The notes under the pieces: model-generated
Seen by the model: the letters and a program-made list of their open reading frames with translations, nothing else
What the model was told of the DNA's origin: nothing
The model's database searches: none
In this document: positions 47,896-60,060 of the stretch, in pieces
Position numbering within the stretch: the stretch's first letter is position 1
How the letters are laid out: the number at the start of each line of letters is the position of its first letter
Position numbers and translations under genes: made by a program
Origin: Enoplosus armatus
Taxonomy: Eukaryota > Chordata > Actinopteri > Centrarchiformes > Enoplosidae
Assembly (NCBI RefSeq): GCF_043641665.1
Contig: NC_092188.1
Location: forward strand, 14,715,704 to 14,779,703
Length of the DNA: 64,000 bases
Reading direction: 5' to 3'

Positions 47896-49474
47896 AGTCT
47901 ATCAAATGTGTTGGGTGCACATCCTTCCACATAAAACATGTACGTTTGCTTCCTAGCAGTCTTCTTCTTTACTGCCTTTGTTGGCCGACTGTTATGCCTC
48001 TTATGCGTTACCAACTGTCAGTCATTGGAATAGCGTAGAACCAATGGTAGGACGTGGATCAAATGGCCTGCAAGCAACTGTTTTTGTACTGATAACAGCA
48101 GGAATAGGACTAAATTGTTTGAGTTAATAGTTTTAACAGAGACACTGTACATGATAAGACAAGAGAAGGATCTCCTCACAGAAAGGAGTAGATGCACACT
48201 ATAGTGTACCACACATGGCAACAGATGCTACTGTCAAGCACTATGAACTGGAACAAGGTGTGAAGAGGGTCTGTCACCTTGTCAGGGTGCTATTCACACT
48301 CGCAGGCAAACAATATGTTAGAAATAATGTCAACGGCTGCATGTGTTTTGAGCCACCAATGAAAATACCTTGGGCTGACATTAATCTCCTATCAAAGGAA
48401 ACTTTACTGACAGGAAAAGACAGGAACTGATATTGAACTGTTGTGATCCAATCACTGCCTCTGTCAAATATGATTTCTTTTACACAACCTTGCAGTCAGA
48501 CCTTTCCAGAAGTTGTCTAGACTCGGTGGTTTTGAGCAAACAAACAATTCATTGGTTCCAAGTTGACGCATTGGTAATTCTGCTCTCATTTACAAGGCAA
48601 TTAGAAGTCTGCACAAGTAATCATCACTCAATTTGCAGAGCAAGGCATGCTTGAACAAATTATTGATAAACCTTATAGCAGGAAAATGAAATTCTAGGGA
48701 GGCAAGACTTTTAAGGGGTGCTTTTCCCTTGAGGATGGTCTGCATGTAATGTCCTTGGCAGTCAAATGTGTATTAGCAACTCATAAAGAAACTGTATAGC
48801 GTGTTTGTTGCAGCCCCCTGCTAATCTATTGACTCTGATTGCTGTTCTTCCTTGTTGAGCTTTATTTAAATTCCATCAAAAGGCATGTGACTTAATACAA
48901 TAAATATTTGTCCTCTAGTCAGGAGAACGTACCCTCAAAGGGGAAACAGAGCCATAAATCACGGCATGGAATCCATCCCAATGCTCAGCTCTGTGCTGTA
49001 CTGTTACTGTACTGTGAGCAGATGTTGCACAACACCAGAGGCTGATGGCCAAAGTCCCAAACACTGCACTTCATTAATTTCATTAGTTTGATCCACTCCT
49101 CCGAGGGTGGAAAAAGATTGCACTGCATTGATTAGCATTAATTAATATTGATTTGGATTAATCTAGCGGAACAAGGCTAACATGCGAGAGCTTAGGTGAT
49201 GTCCCGTGAAGAGATTTCTGAAATACCTGCATTGACCCGTTTATGTAATGATCTCCATCCAAATTCCAGTAATGGGATGCTGACCAGTAAGTGCAGTAAA
49301 CACCTGTGAGCAGAGTTTTTCTGTAATTACTGAAAGGGGGTTGGCGAAAACTACTACTTTACGTGTAACAAATTCAAATCAGTTTTGTTTTTATTATTTC
49401 CAGTGGGTTTTTTTTATTCGTGTATGTTTAAAGTTAGGGATGAATTGATTGTCATTATGGAAATATGCACAATA
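47896..49474. other. Unique sequence
   Basis: Nothing recognised. 49075-49200 is rich in ATTAAT-type homeodomain cores and non-repetitive, a possible regulatory element, untested. Confidence 0.4.
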
Positions 49475-49670
49475 TGGTTAGGGTTAGGCAACTAAAACAC
49501 TTGTGGCTACGGTTAATAAGAACGCAAAATGTAATTAACATTAAGTATGACAATTTGTCTATGACAAGATGCTAACTCCAGTCTCCTGCATGAAAGCTGG
49601 ACATGCTACACGCCTTGTTCTCCTTGCTCTCACACAGGGAACGATACTTCCTGTGTTGGCACTGCAGAAT
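49475..49670 (+). repeat. Family G-like repeat fragment
   Basis: 'ggttagggttaggcaacta' with 'aaaacacttg' and later 'ctccagtctcctgcatgaaag' resemble the fish repeat whose minus-strand copy is at 28.0 kb. Diverged, so only a moderate call. Confidence 0.4.
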
Positions 49671-50699
49671 CGTCCAATATTGAATTCCTACTGTAGGGAT
49701 AATGGGCGGAGGCAGGTGAAACTAACCTGACTAGTCTTACACTTGTTTTGTGTATTTTCAGTCTTTGTCTATTTTATTAATCTGTAGCTCTTCTTTTCAT
49801 TATTTTTGAGTTCAAATTATCTATACTTTATAGTTTGTAAAGAATCTTGTAACTTTGTTTTAAAAAGTGCTTCTACAATGAATTTTATTGTTCTTACTGA
49901 GCACTTTATTCTGCAGGGAGTTAGAAAAGTATGAAGAGAAACAGCAACAAATAAAAAGTTATACAGATGCTGTAGGTGTGTAATTTTTCCTGGATATTAG
50001 AAGACCAGAGAATTAAGTGGACCCATCGAGGAATCTCATTCTTACCCTAAACTTTATTCAACTGCAAAATCCTTCCCTAAAGCAATGATTACTGCATCCA
50101 AAACAATGTGTGTATCCATCCCACCGAGCAAGCAATAAACACATACTTCTGGAGGATTGTCTGCAGTTATAAATTTAAATATATCCTATTTTTTACCCAC
50201 AAAGCCAGCATGGCAGAATTAAAAGTTGAGTCAGGGGAAGCAGTGGTGTATGGCCAGCCATTACTTATGCTCTGGTAATTTGATTATACTGACTCTGGGC
50301 AGCATGTTGTGCCACGCTCCTGGGGCTGCGAAATATCAAATTAATAATTGCAATTGACAGGCAGTCCATATGTCAGTGTGTCGAGTTAGGTGGTTGGGCT
50401 GATGGTCTCTTTGCCTCACTCCCCCTCCCCTCACTCAGACATCTGTGCAGCCAACCAGCAGCATGCCTGGCAGCAAACCGTTGGGAACCATGTGTTTATT
50501 CCTCTTCCTATATATCCATTAGGAACACAGTATACACACTGGACATACAGTCCCCCTCAGTCTTTTTTCACTTTTTTCCCAGATTAGCTTCTCCTGAGAG
50601 AAAACTGGCATTCAAATACAGAACACAGGGGTTAGGGGATATGTTAAAAAATGCCACATACACTATATGCAAGCAACCCATGCTAATGCTATTCAAGAT
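49671..50699. other. Unique sequence, nothing recognised
   Basis: No repeat, RNA gene or convincing open frame seen. Confidence 0.45.
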
Positions 50700-50994
50700 A
50701 GTGCTAAGTTTACCAAGTGGGGTTAGTTCTCATCCTAAAAAATGTTTTACTTGTAATGTTACAGGTGAAACGAACAAGTATGTAAGCTATGCAGCCTAAC
50801 ACGGTTAAGTTACACTGTTAGCTTAATTAGCTAGCTTGCTATGATAAAATCTACCAGCAACAGTTGAAGGCTAGAAAGATTAAAGCCTTTAAATCTGCCA
50901 TCATAATCGTTATCATCTGCATGTGTTGCTGCATGTATGAATGGAAAGCTTGACAGCAACAGTAACTAAGGGGTGGGTCTTAGTGAACGGTCAA
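50700..50994 (+). mobile_element. Family A TIR element, copy 4, 5' truncated
   Basis: Shares 'cttgtaatgttacaggtga', 'gttagcttaattagctagc' and 'atggaaagcttgacag' with the full copy and ends in an intact right inverted repeat, GTGAACGGTCAA (50983-50994). The left half is gone. Confidence 0.65.
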
Positions 50995-53640
50995 TGAATG
51001 CTTTTAACGCATTTTAGGAATTTCATGTGAGTGAGTATAAGGAGAGAGTCCACATAGCAGCACACAGTCCATAGTGCTGCAATAACTCCTAAAAGACAAA
51101 GACTATGTAATGTTGGTGAGCTGAGGGAAATCGTGGAGCTGCTAATAGAAAATGTCTAAAAAAGAAATTTGATCTGACATAAGACTTTGCTTCTACTGTG
51201 TACTACTACTCCTACTCAGGAGTCCTGCAGAAGACAAGCGCACACACTGCAGGGAAAGGAATTAGTGGGAACAAGTAAATGCCAAGAGGTGCCCTCTAAC
51301 ACACCACTTACGCAAACTGACATGCACAGAGCAGGTCTGTTTACTTGATGTGATGTTGGCAATACAGATTACTCATGACGCATCAACCAATGCTGGTACA
51401 CAAGTTAGATAAGCCGCCTGTTTTTAGGCTCCCAAACTCATTCATTCCTTACGAAGAGACACGTAAATCAGAAAAAATAATGGACAGTAATAAAAAAACC
51501 CCCCACAAAATCCAGGACTATGAATGTGTCGTGGAAACGTATTATGCAGAGTAAGGTTACCATCTTATTCACTGTTATTACAATGTGGAAAATGAGTATT
51601 TTAAAACATATTTACAGTTTACAGCAAAGCCAATCTGCTATGTTATGAAATGTTGTCTGTGAGAGGAGAGAAACATACTACAGGATGATGGCTCTCAGAG
51701 CTGTCTGATCTTCCTTGAGACTGTCAGTGTTTACAGCTGCACCATGTCATAGAGCCACTGATGTTCATATAAATGATCAGAGTGATCAATGTCCTGGTTG
51801 TACATGAAATGAGAGACAGGTCAGTGTATCACTATAAATTGTACTCAACTCAATGTGTACTCACATTCAATAATATAACAGAAATATAACAGCTACATGT
51901 ATATTAGGTTGTTCATACGCTGCAGCCGTTTTAAAATGTACATTGAATAGATACTTTACAAAAAGAATACTTCATTCTGAGGAAGCAAGTTCAACAATCA
52001 AATATTCTTGTAGAACAGAATTTTTTCAATTACAAATGGACACAACTGGCGTCTGTTTAGCGCCTTAAATCAGCTCGACTCCAAATAGTCAGGACATATT
52101 GATAAAAATGAACTCTCACTGTGCTTATACTGCTTTAAGAAAATCCATTAATTACAAAGTTGCATGTGCATTATTGTTTCACTGTGTACTCCGATCAGTC
52201 AGTAATGCCTTGAGCTTTCTTAAAGTGTGCACACAGCTAATTATCTTATTAAGACATGACTTGAAGCAAACTCTTTGTGTAGAACAAGAAGATATGTCAA
52301 ATTAAGGGATTTCAGTAAGGTTAGTGTATGGTGATGACATATACTCACAAAGTGTCTGACAGTCATCCCGCTCACGCTGTCTTAAATATTCTTACTTATG
52401 TTCTGGATCACCACAGTAATGAGCAAAGGCAACAGAGCTCTTGCTGCTATTGTACTGTTGAACGCAGCCTCAGTAAATTTGTCCAGCTCATATTCAGTGG
52501 TTAAGTTCTTAAGTATAAAACCTGTTTAATGTCAAGGACCATGGTTGTGTTGTGGATCATTATTATCTTTCGTTAACAGTGTATTAGCTGTATTTGTCCA
52601 GGGCAAACTCTGGTAGGTGGATGGGCTTGTGGCCATGTTATTTTCTGTGTGTGAACAGAGTTGCATATTAGGGGTGGCATAGAGATAAGCATACATACTG
52701 TACCTACATACCACAGAGTGGGCTGTGTCATATACGGTAGCAGTAAGACAGGATACATTTTTAATGTTTTAGTGGTGAGGAGCCGATGATGGATGGTGTT
52801 TTGAGGTATTGAATTGAAAAAAAAAAGCGTTTTGTTTGCCTTGCAATTTAGAATATTTTTAAGAAATTGGGTTTTCTTAATATTGTGGTATGAAACGCAA
52901 CTAGACTCAGAATCATAATAAGTCTTTTTGGATAGAAAAGAGAAAACATGAAGGAAAATGGAAAAGAAAGGAAGTTGTGTATTTTATTCATTAATTAAAA
53001 TATGGACTGAGGCATGATTTGTGTGTCAGTCAATCATTTTACTTTACACCACCCTTTTCAGAGGCATCACAATACAATATGAGACACTCTGCATATTGTA
53101 AATCTGTTGTTTTGTTATGTTATGTCAGTGAATGCCCTGTGTTGCTTTGTGTGAAGCATTTGCTTGCAGCTCCTTACCGATGCAGCAGAAACTGGTCAGA
53201 GGACACCTAAATGAGCCTGATTGCAACACTGCATAATTTAAGACTTCCCTCAATATTGTTTTGACATGTTGCTGTGATCGCTACCGTTCTGGCAGCCACA
53301 ACACAGGCATGTTAATTATTCACGGCTCTAAACACTGCTCAGATCAATAATTAACTAGAGAAACTGAGAAGAATCATTAAAAGCATGGTGGAGTGAAGCA
53401 CTATAGAATGCTTTAACACAACCCTTTTATGTGAAATAAGTCAGAGACAGCTCTGATTTGATGCACATGTTGTTCCATTTGGTTGAGTCAAAGAAAGGTG
53501 GATTTGAGCCACATGGTTGTGTGTGTCTGTGCTTGTAGGATGCCGTGCATGTGTGAGAAGATAGAGTACTACATCATAGCTTTACCATACTGGTGAATTA
53601 GTGGGTAATGCCACTCAAAGACATAAATACTAATTATACT
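50995..53640. other. Unique sequence, nothing recognised
   Basis: No dispersed repeat signature or credible gene in 2.6 kb. Only short AT-rich runs. Confidence 0.45.
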
Positions 53641-54139
53641 GCATTACAAGTCCTGCATTGAAAATGTTACTTGAGTAAAAGTATGCAAGTATAATCAGGA
53701 AAATGTACTTAAAGTACTCAATGCATAAAATGGCCCCTGTGCCTGTTATACTATTATATATTATATTTTTAGATAATTATTACTCATGCATTCATTCAAA
53801 TAAGGAGGGGAAAATATACTATATTTAACTATTTAATAAAAAGGCTACTAACTAATGATTATTTTCATCCTGGATTAATCTGCTGATTGTTTTTTTGATG
53901 GTTTGGTTTGTAAAAAATTAAGAAAATAGTGAGAAATGCTGTCACAATTACCCTTAAAATTCTCTGTCAATTGATTAGTCAACTTATCGTTTCAGTTGTA
54001 CTTTCATATGTTTTGTGGGCAAAATTCTAAATTAGTAAAGTAACTTGTAACTAAGATGTGTGGAGTATAACGTTGTTTGAGAAGAAAAGTATAAATACTA
54101 AATTTGTACTTAAGTACAGTACTTGCCTTCCACCACTGG
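53641..54139 (+). mobile_element. Family J MITE ('acttgagtaaaagta' type)
   Basis: Left part has 'cttgagtaaaagtatgcaag' and 'aaatgtacttaaagtactca'; the right end has 'gtacttaagtacagtacttg' and 'ccttccaccactg'. These are hallmarks of a well-known percomorph short DNA element whose other end normally starts CAGTGGTGGAA. That left terminus is missing here. Confidence 0.7.
53848..54002 (+). mobile_element. Family K element nested in family J
   Basis: 'actaatgattattttcatc', 'ggattaatctgctgatt' and 'attgattagtcaacttatcg' are the signature of a second common fish short element. It lies inside the family J copy, so it inserted later, or the two travel together. Confidence 0.55.
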
Positions 54140-55059
54140 ATTTAGATAAAGCGAGTGAAACAACTCATTTAATTCTAATTGGTGCACAAAAGCACCTGTG
54201 CATACCTAACTGAATCTTTGCAGCTATGTGAGTTTGACTTGTTTGTGTAAATAAGAGGTTGATGACTGTTGAAATTATTCACCCACCACACTGCATAAAC
54301 AGCATCTCGACATCAAGGGGTTGGAAAGTTTGCTTTCATGGTGTTTGTTTGTTCCCTGGGAGGAGATAAACATAGGTAACTGCTTTTTTTGACAAAATCC
54401 ACTGATAACACAAAAGGCTTGTCATTATCACACACACAAGTATTTTTCACACACAAGCTATGTAATCTTTCATTATGTAGTGTGAATGCTGAATGTATGT
54501 TCCTTGTGTTTGAAGTGGCTCTATTGGTTTATATAATCACAACCACTTCACCACAATTGTTGGATTCTGACACTTGAATTATTTGTGCAATGCATGCGTG
54601 CATCTTGTATATTTCTTGTATATTTGTACTGTATATATACTTTTCTGGTATTAAAGACACAACAAATTCTACCATTGTAATTTGTGCCTCAAACCACCGG
54701 CTGAAAAATGTGTGATGATTGAGAGCCAGATCAAAAAAAACTTTCAAATATTCTAGATTGCCATCCAACTGAATACTGAAATCTGAACGGAAACTCTGTG
54801 AGGCTGATGGTAAAATATGTCAGACTATAAGTTCACCTAAGGTTTCTTGTCAGCACAGTTTCCTCTCCAACTCTCTTTGCTCTCAAAACACTCCTCTGCC
54901 AGAATGACGCGGGAAAAGGTAAACATGTCATCCCGCGTGACTGATGCAGAGCCCCTCTGGAGCTAACACTAACAAATATGTCACCTTGCTTATACCTGTA
55001 AAAGCGGCTTACTTGGGCTCATCATTGTAATGTTAAAAAAATGCCAAAACGCAGTGGGG
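54140..55059. other. Unique sequence, nothing recognised
   Basis: No repeat or gene signature seen before the hairpin at 55060. Confidence 0.45.
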
Positions 55060-55123
55060 AGATGCATCGTGTTCCCAAGGTATCTTAAACATTTTTAAGA
55101 TACCTTGGGAACACGATGCATCT
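55060..55123. repeat. Perfect 30-bp hairpin with 4-base loop
   Basis: 55060-55089 and 55094-55123 are exact reverse complements around the loop CATT. Symmetry ends at once outside the arms. It resembles no repeat family in the window. The loop is too short for a typical microRNA precursor. Confidence 0.95.
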
Positions 55124-55330
55124 GAGATGTCTGGAATGATACTTCTGACAGACAGACGAACAAAAAGATGTAGACCAAGACAGACATTACTTCAGAGCTA
55201 CATTTTGAGCCTTGCAATGTTGTAATTTACAGTATGAGACATAACCTTGACTGACAAACTGAAAAGTGCCTTATTTCTTTGCTGTTACCCATTTATTTCA
55301 GCTGTTTTGTTGGTTGAGAAAATGGTGAAA

Positions 55331-55652
55331 AGAGGGGTTATACACTGGCTACACAATCCTCAGAGTTATACAGCAGATAAGGTTTCAACAAACCCTTCAA
55401 ACATGATCAAATCACATAAAAGCACCTGGGTTCCCTTCTTTTCATTGAATTAATTGAATTAATAACAGGCTGTCAGTGTAGTCTGTTATGCTAATGCAAA
55501 TCTACACTTACACAGACTAACCCAAAACCTCGTCTACAAATTGTGTGCTTTTTTTCCCCTCCCACACAACACAATGTTCACGACGAGAACAAAATGTTTC
55601 ACCCTAAGAGGACGCTCTGGTTCAGTCCGAGAGACAGATGGCTTATTGACTG
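55331..55652 (+). repeat. Family L direct repeat, copy 1
   Basis: Aligns by eye with 58392-58698 at roughly 80%: shared words include 'cacacaatcctcag'-type, 'aataacaggctgtcag' and 'tctggttcagtccgagagac'. Both copies are in the same orientation, 3.06 kb apart. No coding content. Confidence 0.75.
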
Positions 55653-57512
55653 CCGCCACTCTGCACCTTTCCCTCTGACACAGTTGTGCTATACTGCTGG
55701 CAATTTTTGAGCAATAGTCTTGCTGTCTGGCAGAGGCTAACATGTTCTGTCTGAGAGCGGCCATTGAGCCAATCACCTCCTGCTGTGCAGCTGAAAATTA
55801 CTTCCAGCCAAATCAAACTTTACTGTGAGACATGCTGCCCTTCAGTGCAATGACAGCGATGTGACTGAGCAGTGTTCTTTCAGCTTTGATTTCAGAGGCA
55901 TCCAAGGGGTCCGTAGATGAAACCCCCTTCAGCCCTTTCATAATTCAAACTCGAGCTTTAGCACACCACTGTAAAAGCATGGCAACAATAAAGTCCCTCT
56001 TGCTTTTGGCTTTTCCATTTCCTGTTGTACATTTAGCAGAAGAAAAAGCAAAACATCGGGAGGTGATGAGAGCAGATGAAACATTAAACCTCCCTTCACC
56101 CCTGATTTGTTGTTCATGGGTTAAAATGGGTTCTTGCCATGTCTCTAGTTTGTGGTTTGATACGGTGTTTTCCTTGTTATATAGCAAATTAGTGAGAAAC
56201 AAATCATCTTTGATACAAAAATCTCCTCAGTCTTTATGTATTACATTGTCAGTATCACACCAAACCTTGGAAAACCACACTCTCTCAGTCCCAAACACAA
56301 AGTGTGAAAGTGGCAACTGAATTACTGAGTGGTACTTGGCAAAGCACATCCAATAGTTGATATACACAAATATTGTCGATTACACAACAGAACTACCTTT
56401 TGTACTTGTTTGTTGACATACCGCACTTAGGGACTGTATGGAAATTATCACTGGGGGAGGGTATTGTCATTTTTCTTTTGGCTAGTCATCATGTTACTAG
56501 CCACAATAAACTTGAACAATTTATGTATTTATGTATGTATACATAATATTTTATATGTGAATTCATTTGCTGTGAGTGCATATCTGTGTGTAAAGCTGTA
56601 GCTAAAAATGTTAAAATGTAAGTTTTCTAACCAAACCTACACTTTTGACTGACATTACATCAAACTGCTGTTTTCGATTAAATTCTCAGATGGACCTGAG
56701 GAAACAGTCTCAAACCTATGAATAGACTGATACCACAGTAAATTCTCACACAGGCATTAGATAGGACCTATAAGTGCTGTGCTTACTAAGCTTGTTCCTC
56801 TTTAGCTTGTATCTCTGGGGCAGTAACTCTACGCCCCTCTCTTATCTCATCACAGGGTTGCATTCAGCATAGCAGCACACAGCAGAAGTCACCTTGGTGC
56901 AATAAGAGATGCAAACACTCCTCCAGAGAGACCTGTCATGATGTAGAGATGTGTGCCACTGCAGTCAGGCTGAAGCGAGAATGGGATACTGACTGTAAAG
57001 TTTACTAAGGGACCATCCCGACACCAGTTAATCAGACTACCATATTTAAGTTTAAGATTAGGGTTGAACAAGCTTCAAATTGTAGCTTATAGAGCAGCAA
57101 GTCCTCCAAATGAAATCAATTTACATGACATGACGTTTTTCTGAACTGCCATCTCTATGGTTAAGGCTTGGTTAAGTTTGGTTAACTTAAACTTCTTGAT
57201 TAAAGTTGTGATTGTGGTCTTTGTTAAAAGAAATCAATGTTTACTGTTGGAAGGAGGTGCTAGGAATTCAGCAACCAGCAGTCCACCCTGATCTCCTCCC
57301 CAAGAGGTTCTGTGGCTTTATAACAATGTCACCTTACACTTGTCAGAGACAAAAGTCATTATTCACACAGCCACAAGAGGTCGCTTGACAGGAAAACGCA
57401 ACACAAGTTGTTTAAAGCGTTTGACCATTGAGAGGACAGTCTTGTTGAGAGATCTGTCAAACAGGAGAAACACATCCCAAAACAAACTTCTATTTTAAGC
57501 CTTAATATCTCC
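55653..57512. other. Unique sequence, nothing recognised
   Basis: The 144-codon plus-strand frame at 55886-56320 has no recognisable domain and I regard it as chance. 56520-56560 is a TATG-rich simple stretch. Confidence 0.45.
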
Positions 57513-57994
57513 TTAAAGCTTCTTTAATCATCATTTTTATGTAAAATGTACTATATGTAACAATTTACATGAATAATTGCTTTTTTGTGTGAACGGATTT
57601 GTATCTTAAAAAATGACTCTTTCCCTGTTTTTCTTGGTTGCCTATAACAGCCTGTGGTTTGATTTCTATGTAAAGGACTCGAGGCGTTTTTTCTGGGAAA
57701 ATCCGAAGGACGTATGTTATGTGCGCTCCTGAGTGCCTGAGCCTCTCTTCAGCTCAATGTTCAGTTCCCCTACAAGCTCCCCATTTCTAAGCTAGCGTTA
57801 GCTTAGAAATGCAGTTCGCTAACATCAACAAACAACCAGCACCCACCAAAACAAGTCCAACACAAAGTCCACATAGCAAGATACTGTCAGTTAATACAGA
57901 GTGTGAGGACGAACAGGATGCTGACTGCTGTTCACTTAATGGCCACCGGTGTCATTAAGGGCTCTGAAAACTAAAACACACATAGAACCTTTAA
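57513..57994 (+). mobile_element. Family M MITE with central palindrome
   Basis: Ends TTAAAGCTTCT on the left and AGAACCTTTAA on the right, an 11-bp inverted repeat with one mismatch. The interior is unique-looking with a 28-bp palindrome at 57783-57810. I recall similar sequence from other percomorph genomes. No open frame. Confidence 0.55.
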
Positions 57995-58061
57995 CAGTGG
58001 ATCAAATGACTCGTGTTGCTTGTGGTGATAAGAATTATCATTATCAGCTCTACAGAGATTT

Positions 58062-58215
58062 TAGTGTGACAATGAGTCAGCATGCACAATACCAAGATCC
58101 TGAAACTGAAGTAGCTAAATGGAATTCAGCCATCTGTAATTTTTGTATTTACATCTATGCTTCTACTACTGTCCCATGTCAAAATGTCTTCAGTGAAAAA
58201 GGTTATATGTTTGCG
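58062..58215 (+). mobile_element. Family B MITE, copy 3, 5' truncated
   Basis: Shares 'agtgtgacaatgagtcagca', 'caatacc.agatcctgaa', 'gtagctaaatggaattcag' and 'catgtcaaaatgtcttc' with other copies. The left inverted repeat is missing. Confidence 0.65.
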
Positions 58216-58391
58216 ATGTTTTGATGCCATAGTATGGCTCCTTCTCATATCATTTTAACTATGGCGAAATATTGTCATATTATTATTCATTGTCTTTTCT
58301 TGTCTTTAAGAAGTGTTTTGAATGCTACTTTGGTTATAGGCCTCATATATATATATATAAACTTTGTAGGTAGAAAATGCTACACATACTT

Positions 58392-58698
58392 AGAGGGGTT
58401 AAAGACTGGCCACACAATCCTCAGGGTCAGGCAGGTGAAATTTCAACAAACTCTCCCGAACATGATCAAATTACACTAAAGCACCTGCTTTTCATTTTAT
58501 TCATTTAATTAATAACAGGCTGTCAGTTCAGTCTGTTAAGTTAATATGAATCTACAGTTACACAGACCAACCCAACCCTCAACTCCAACTAATACAGATT
58601 GTGTGTTTTTTTCAAACACACACTCACAACGAGTGCAAAATGTTTCATCTTAAAAGGATGTTCTGGTTCAGTCCGAGAGACAGATGTCTTATTGACTG
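58392..58698 (+). repeat. Family L direct repeat, copy 2
   Basis: Partner of 55331-55652; slightly shorter through small indels around the T-rich centre. Confidence 0.75.
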
Positions 58699-58945
58699 GC
58701 TTTTGACTTTGAATATCTAGAGAGGCTGCACATATTCTATTGACTGCAACACTGCCAGCAAGCGTGTCCTAGCCATTACAAGAACTGCATCTTCCGCGAC
58801 GGCTTCAACATTCACTTGCATGAGGGGAGCTCAGATTGAATGATTTGGGTACTCAGTGATATTCTGGGCTTTGTTTTACATTGACATTACAAAGGAGACA
58901 TATCTGGATACCAATAACCTCTTTGTTTCCTCTATAAATATTAAA

Positions 58946-59330
58946 GGTGCCCTGTGGAATTTTCTTGTAAACAAACACAAGTTATGTTTACATTCAGGAT
59001 TACTCGACAAAACGCATTGTGTGATAAAGACAAAATGGGGATCACACATACACAGATTGCTCCATAATACTACTGGTGGTCAAAAAAGATGTTTGACAAA
59101 ATAATTGTATGAAAAGGTCCACTCACTTTTCCGACGCTTTAAACCTCATCTCACAGTCTTCATCAACAGATGGCGTTTGCTCAGTTGCAGTGGCGTGGCG
59201 TGACACTTCCACTAGGTGGGGCTTGGTATGTATCTTGGTATGCTATCCACCATACTGTCAGGTAATAAAAAACTATGCTGAGAGTCTCTATCGTGTTTTG
59301 GTGTCATTTACGGGCGCACTGCTTCTGTCC
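58946..59330 (+). repeat. Family I dispersed repeat, longer copy
   Basis: Starts 'ggtgccctgtggaattttc' and 'tgtttacattcaggattac', matching 47804-47895, and continues about 300 bp further than that copy. It ends just before the CA microsatellite. The exact right boundary is not known. Confidence 0.5.
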
Positions 59331-59352
59331 TCTGTTGTCTGTGTCGGAGTTT

Positions 59353-59353
<1 letters not shown>

Positions 59354-59393
<40 letters not shown>
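59354..59393. repeat. (AC)20 microsatellite
   Basis: Uninterrupted dinucleotide run. Confidence 0.95.
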
Positions 59394-59395
<2 letters not shown>

Positions 59396-59499
59396 TTTAC
59401 AACCACGAAAAGCAAGCATGCTAAGAAATCAAACTACGTGACGTGTTTTGTCTGTGTCTGTCGGTCTCCGCTCAGTTTCAGTACTTCTTGCTACTTGGG

Positions 59500-60060
59500 C
59501 AGTGTTGCCAGGTTGGTTCAAAAACATATTTATTAGCAAGAAAATAACATCAATATTGAAAAAAATAAGACAAATGGCCACACTGTCAAATCAAGCCAAA
59601 GTTTTGTCAACCCATCCAAGCTAATTTTTACAGACATACAACCATCCTACAGCCACCTACATTGGTACCCCAGATCCACTTATTTTCTGGTGCGGTGTCA
59701 ACCAATCAGGGGCCCCCAGGGAAACGCATTGCACACATACCGCCGACAGGTGTGCCCAGACAAAGACTATAGGCAGCGCTTTTTTATTAGTCATCGCATG
59801 TTTCTGTTATAATGTATGATATATGTGAGAGTAACAACCAAAATTTATATTCATGCACAACACAACAATAACAAAAAAAACAATTTTTCATTAAAATATG
59901 TATTTTACAATTGGAATTGCAGGAGGGGCGGGGCCCCAAGGCCCTTAATGGACGACACACCACTGCTCACTTGTCATATAGTTGGCTGTTTCACTCTCAA
60001 AAAGGATTCAAGAAGTCTTTGAATCCTTGAAAGAATCTTATCACATTGGATTTAGTTTAT
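59500..60060. repeat. Probable dispersed repeat, class unknown
   Basis: 'agtgttgccaggttgg', 'gtgtcaaccaatcaggggcc' and 'gggcggggccccaaggcc' look like pieces of dispersed fish elements to me. No second copy exists in this window. A hairpin with 10-bp arms (60002-60011 / 60019-60028) sits near the right end. Confidence 0.3.

Noticed and set aside
49477..49489. Two TTAGGG units, possible interstitial telomere
   Set aside because: Only two units, and they belong to the family G-like repeat.
55060..55123. MicroRNA precursor
   Set aside because: Perfect pairing with a 4-base loop and no flanking stem is unlike animal microRNA precursors.
55886..56320. 144-codon plus-strand open frame with a hydrophobic patch
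   Set aside because: No recognisable domain and no splice context; a hydrophobic patch alone is not evidence of a gene.
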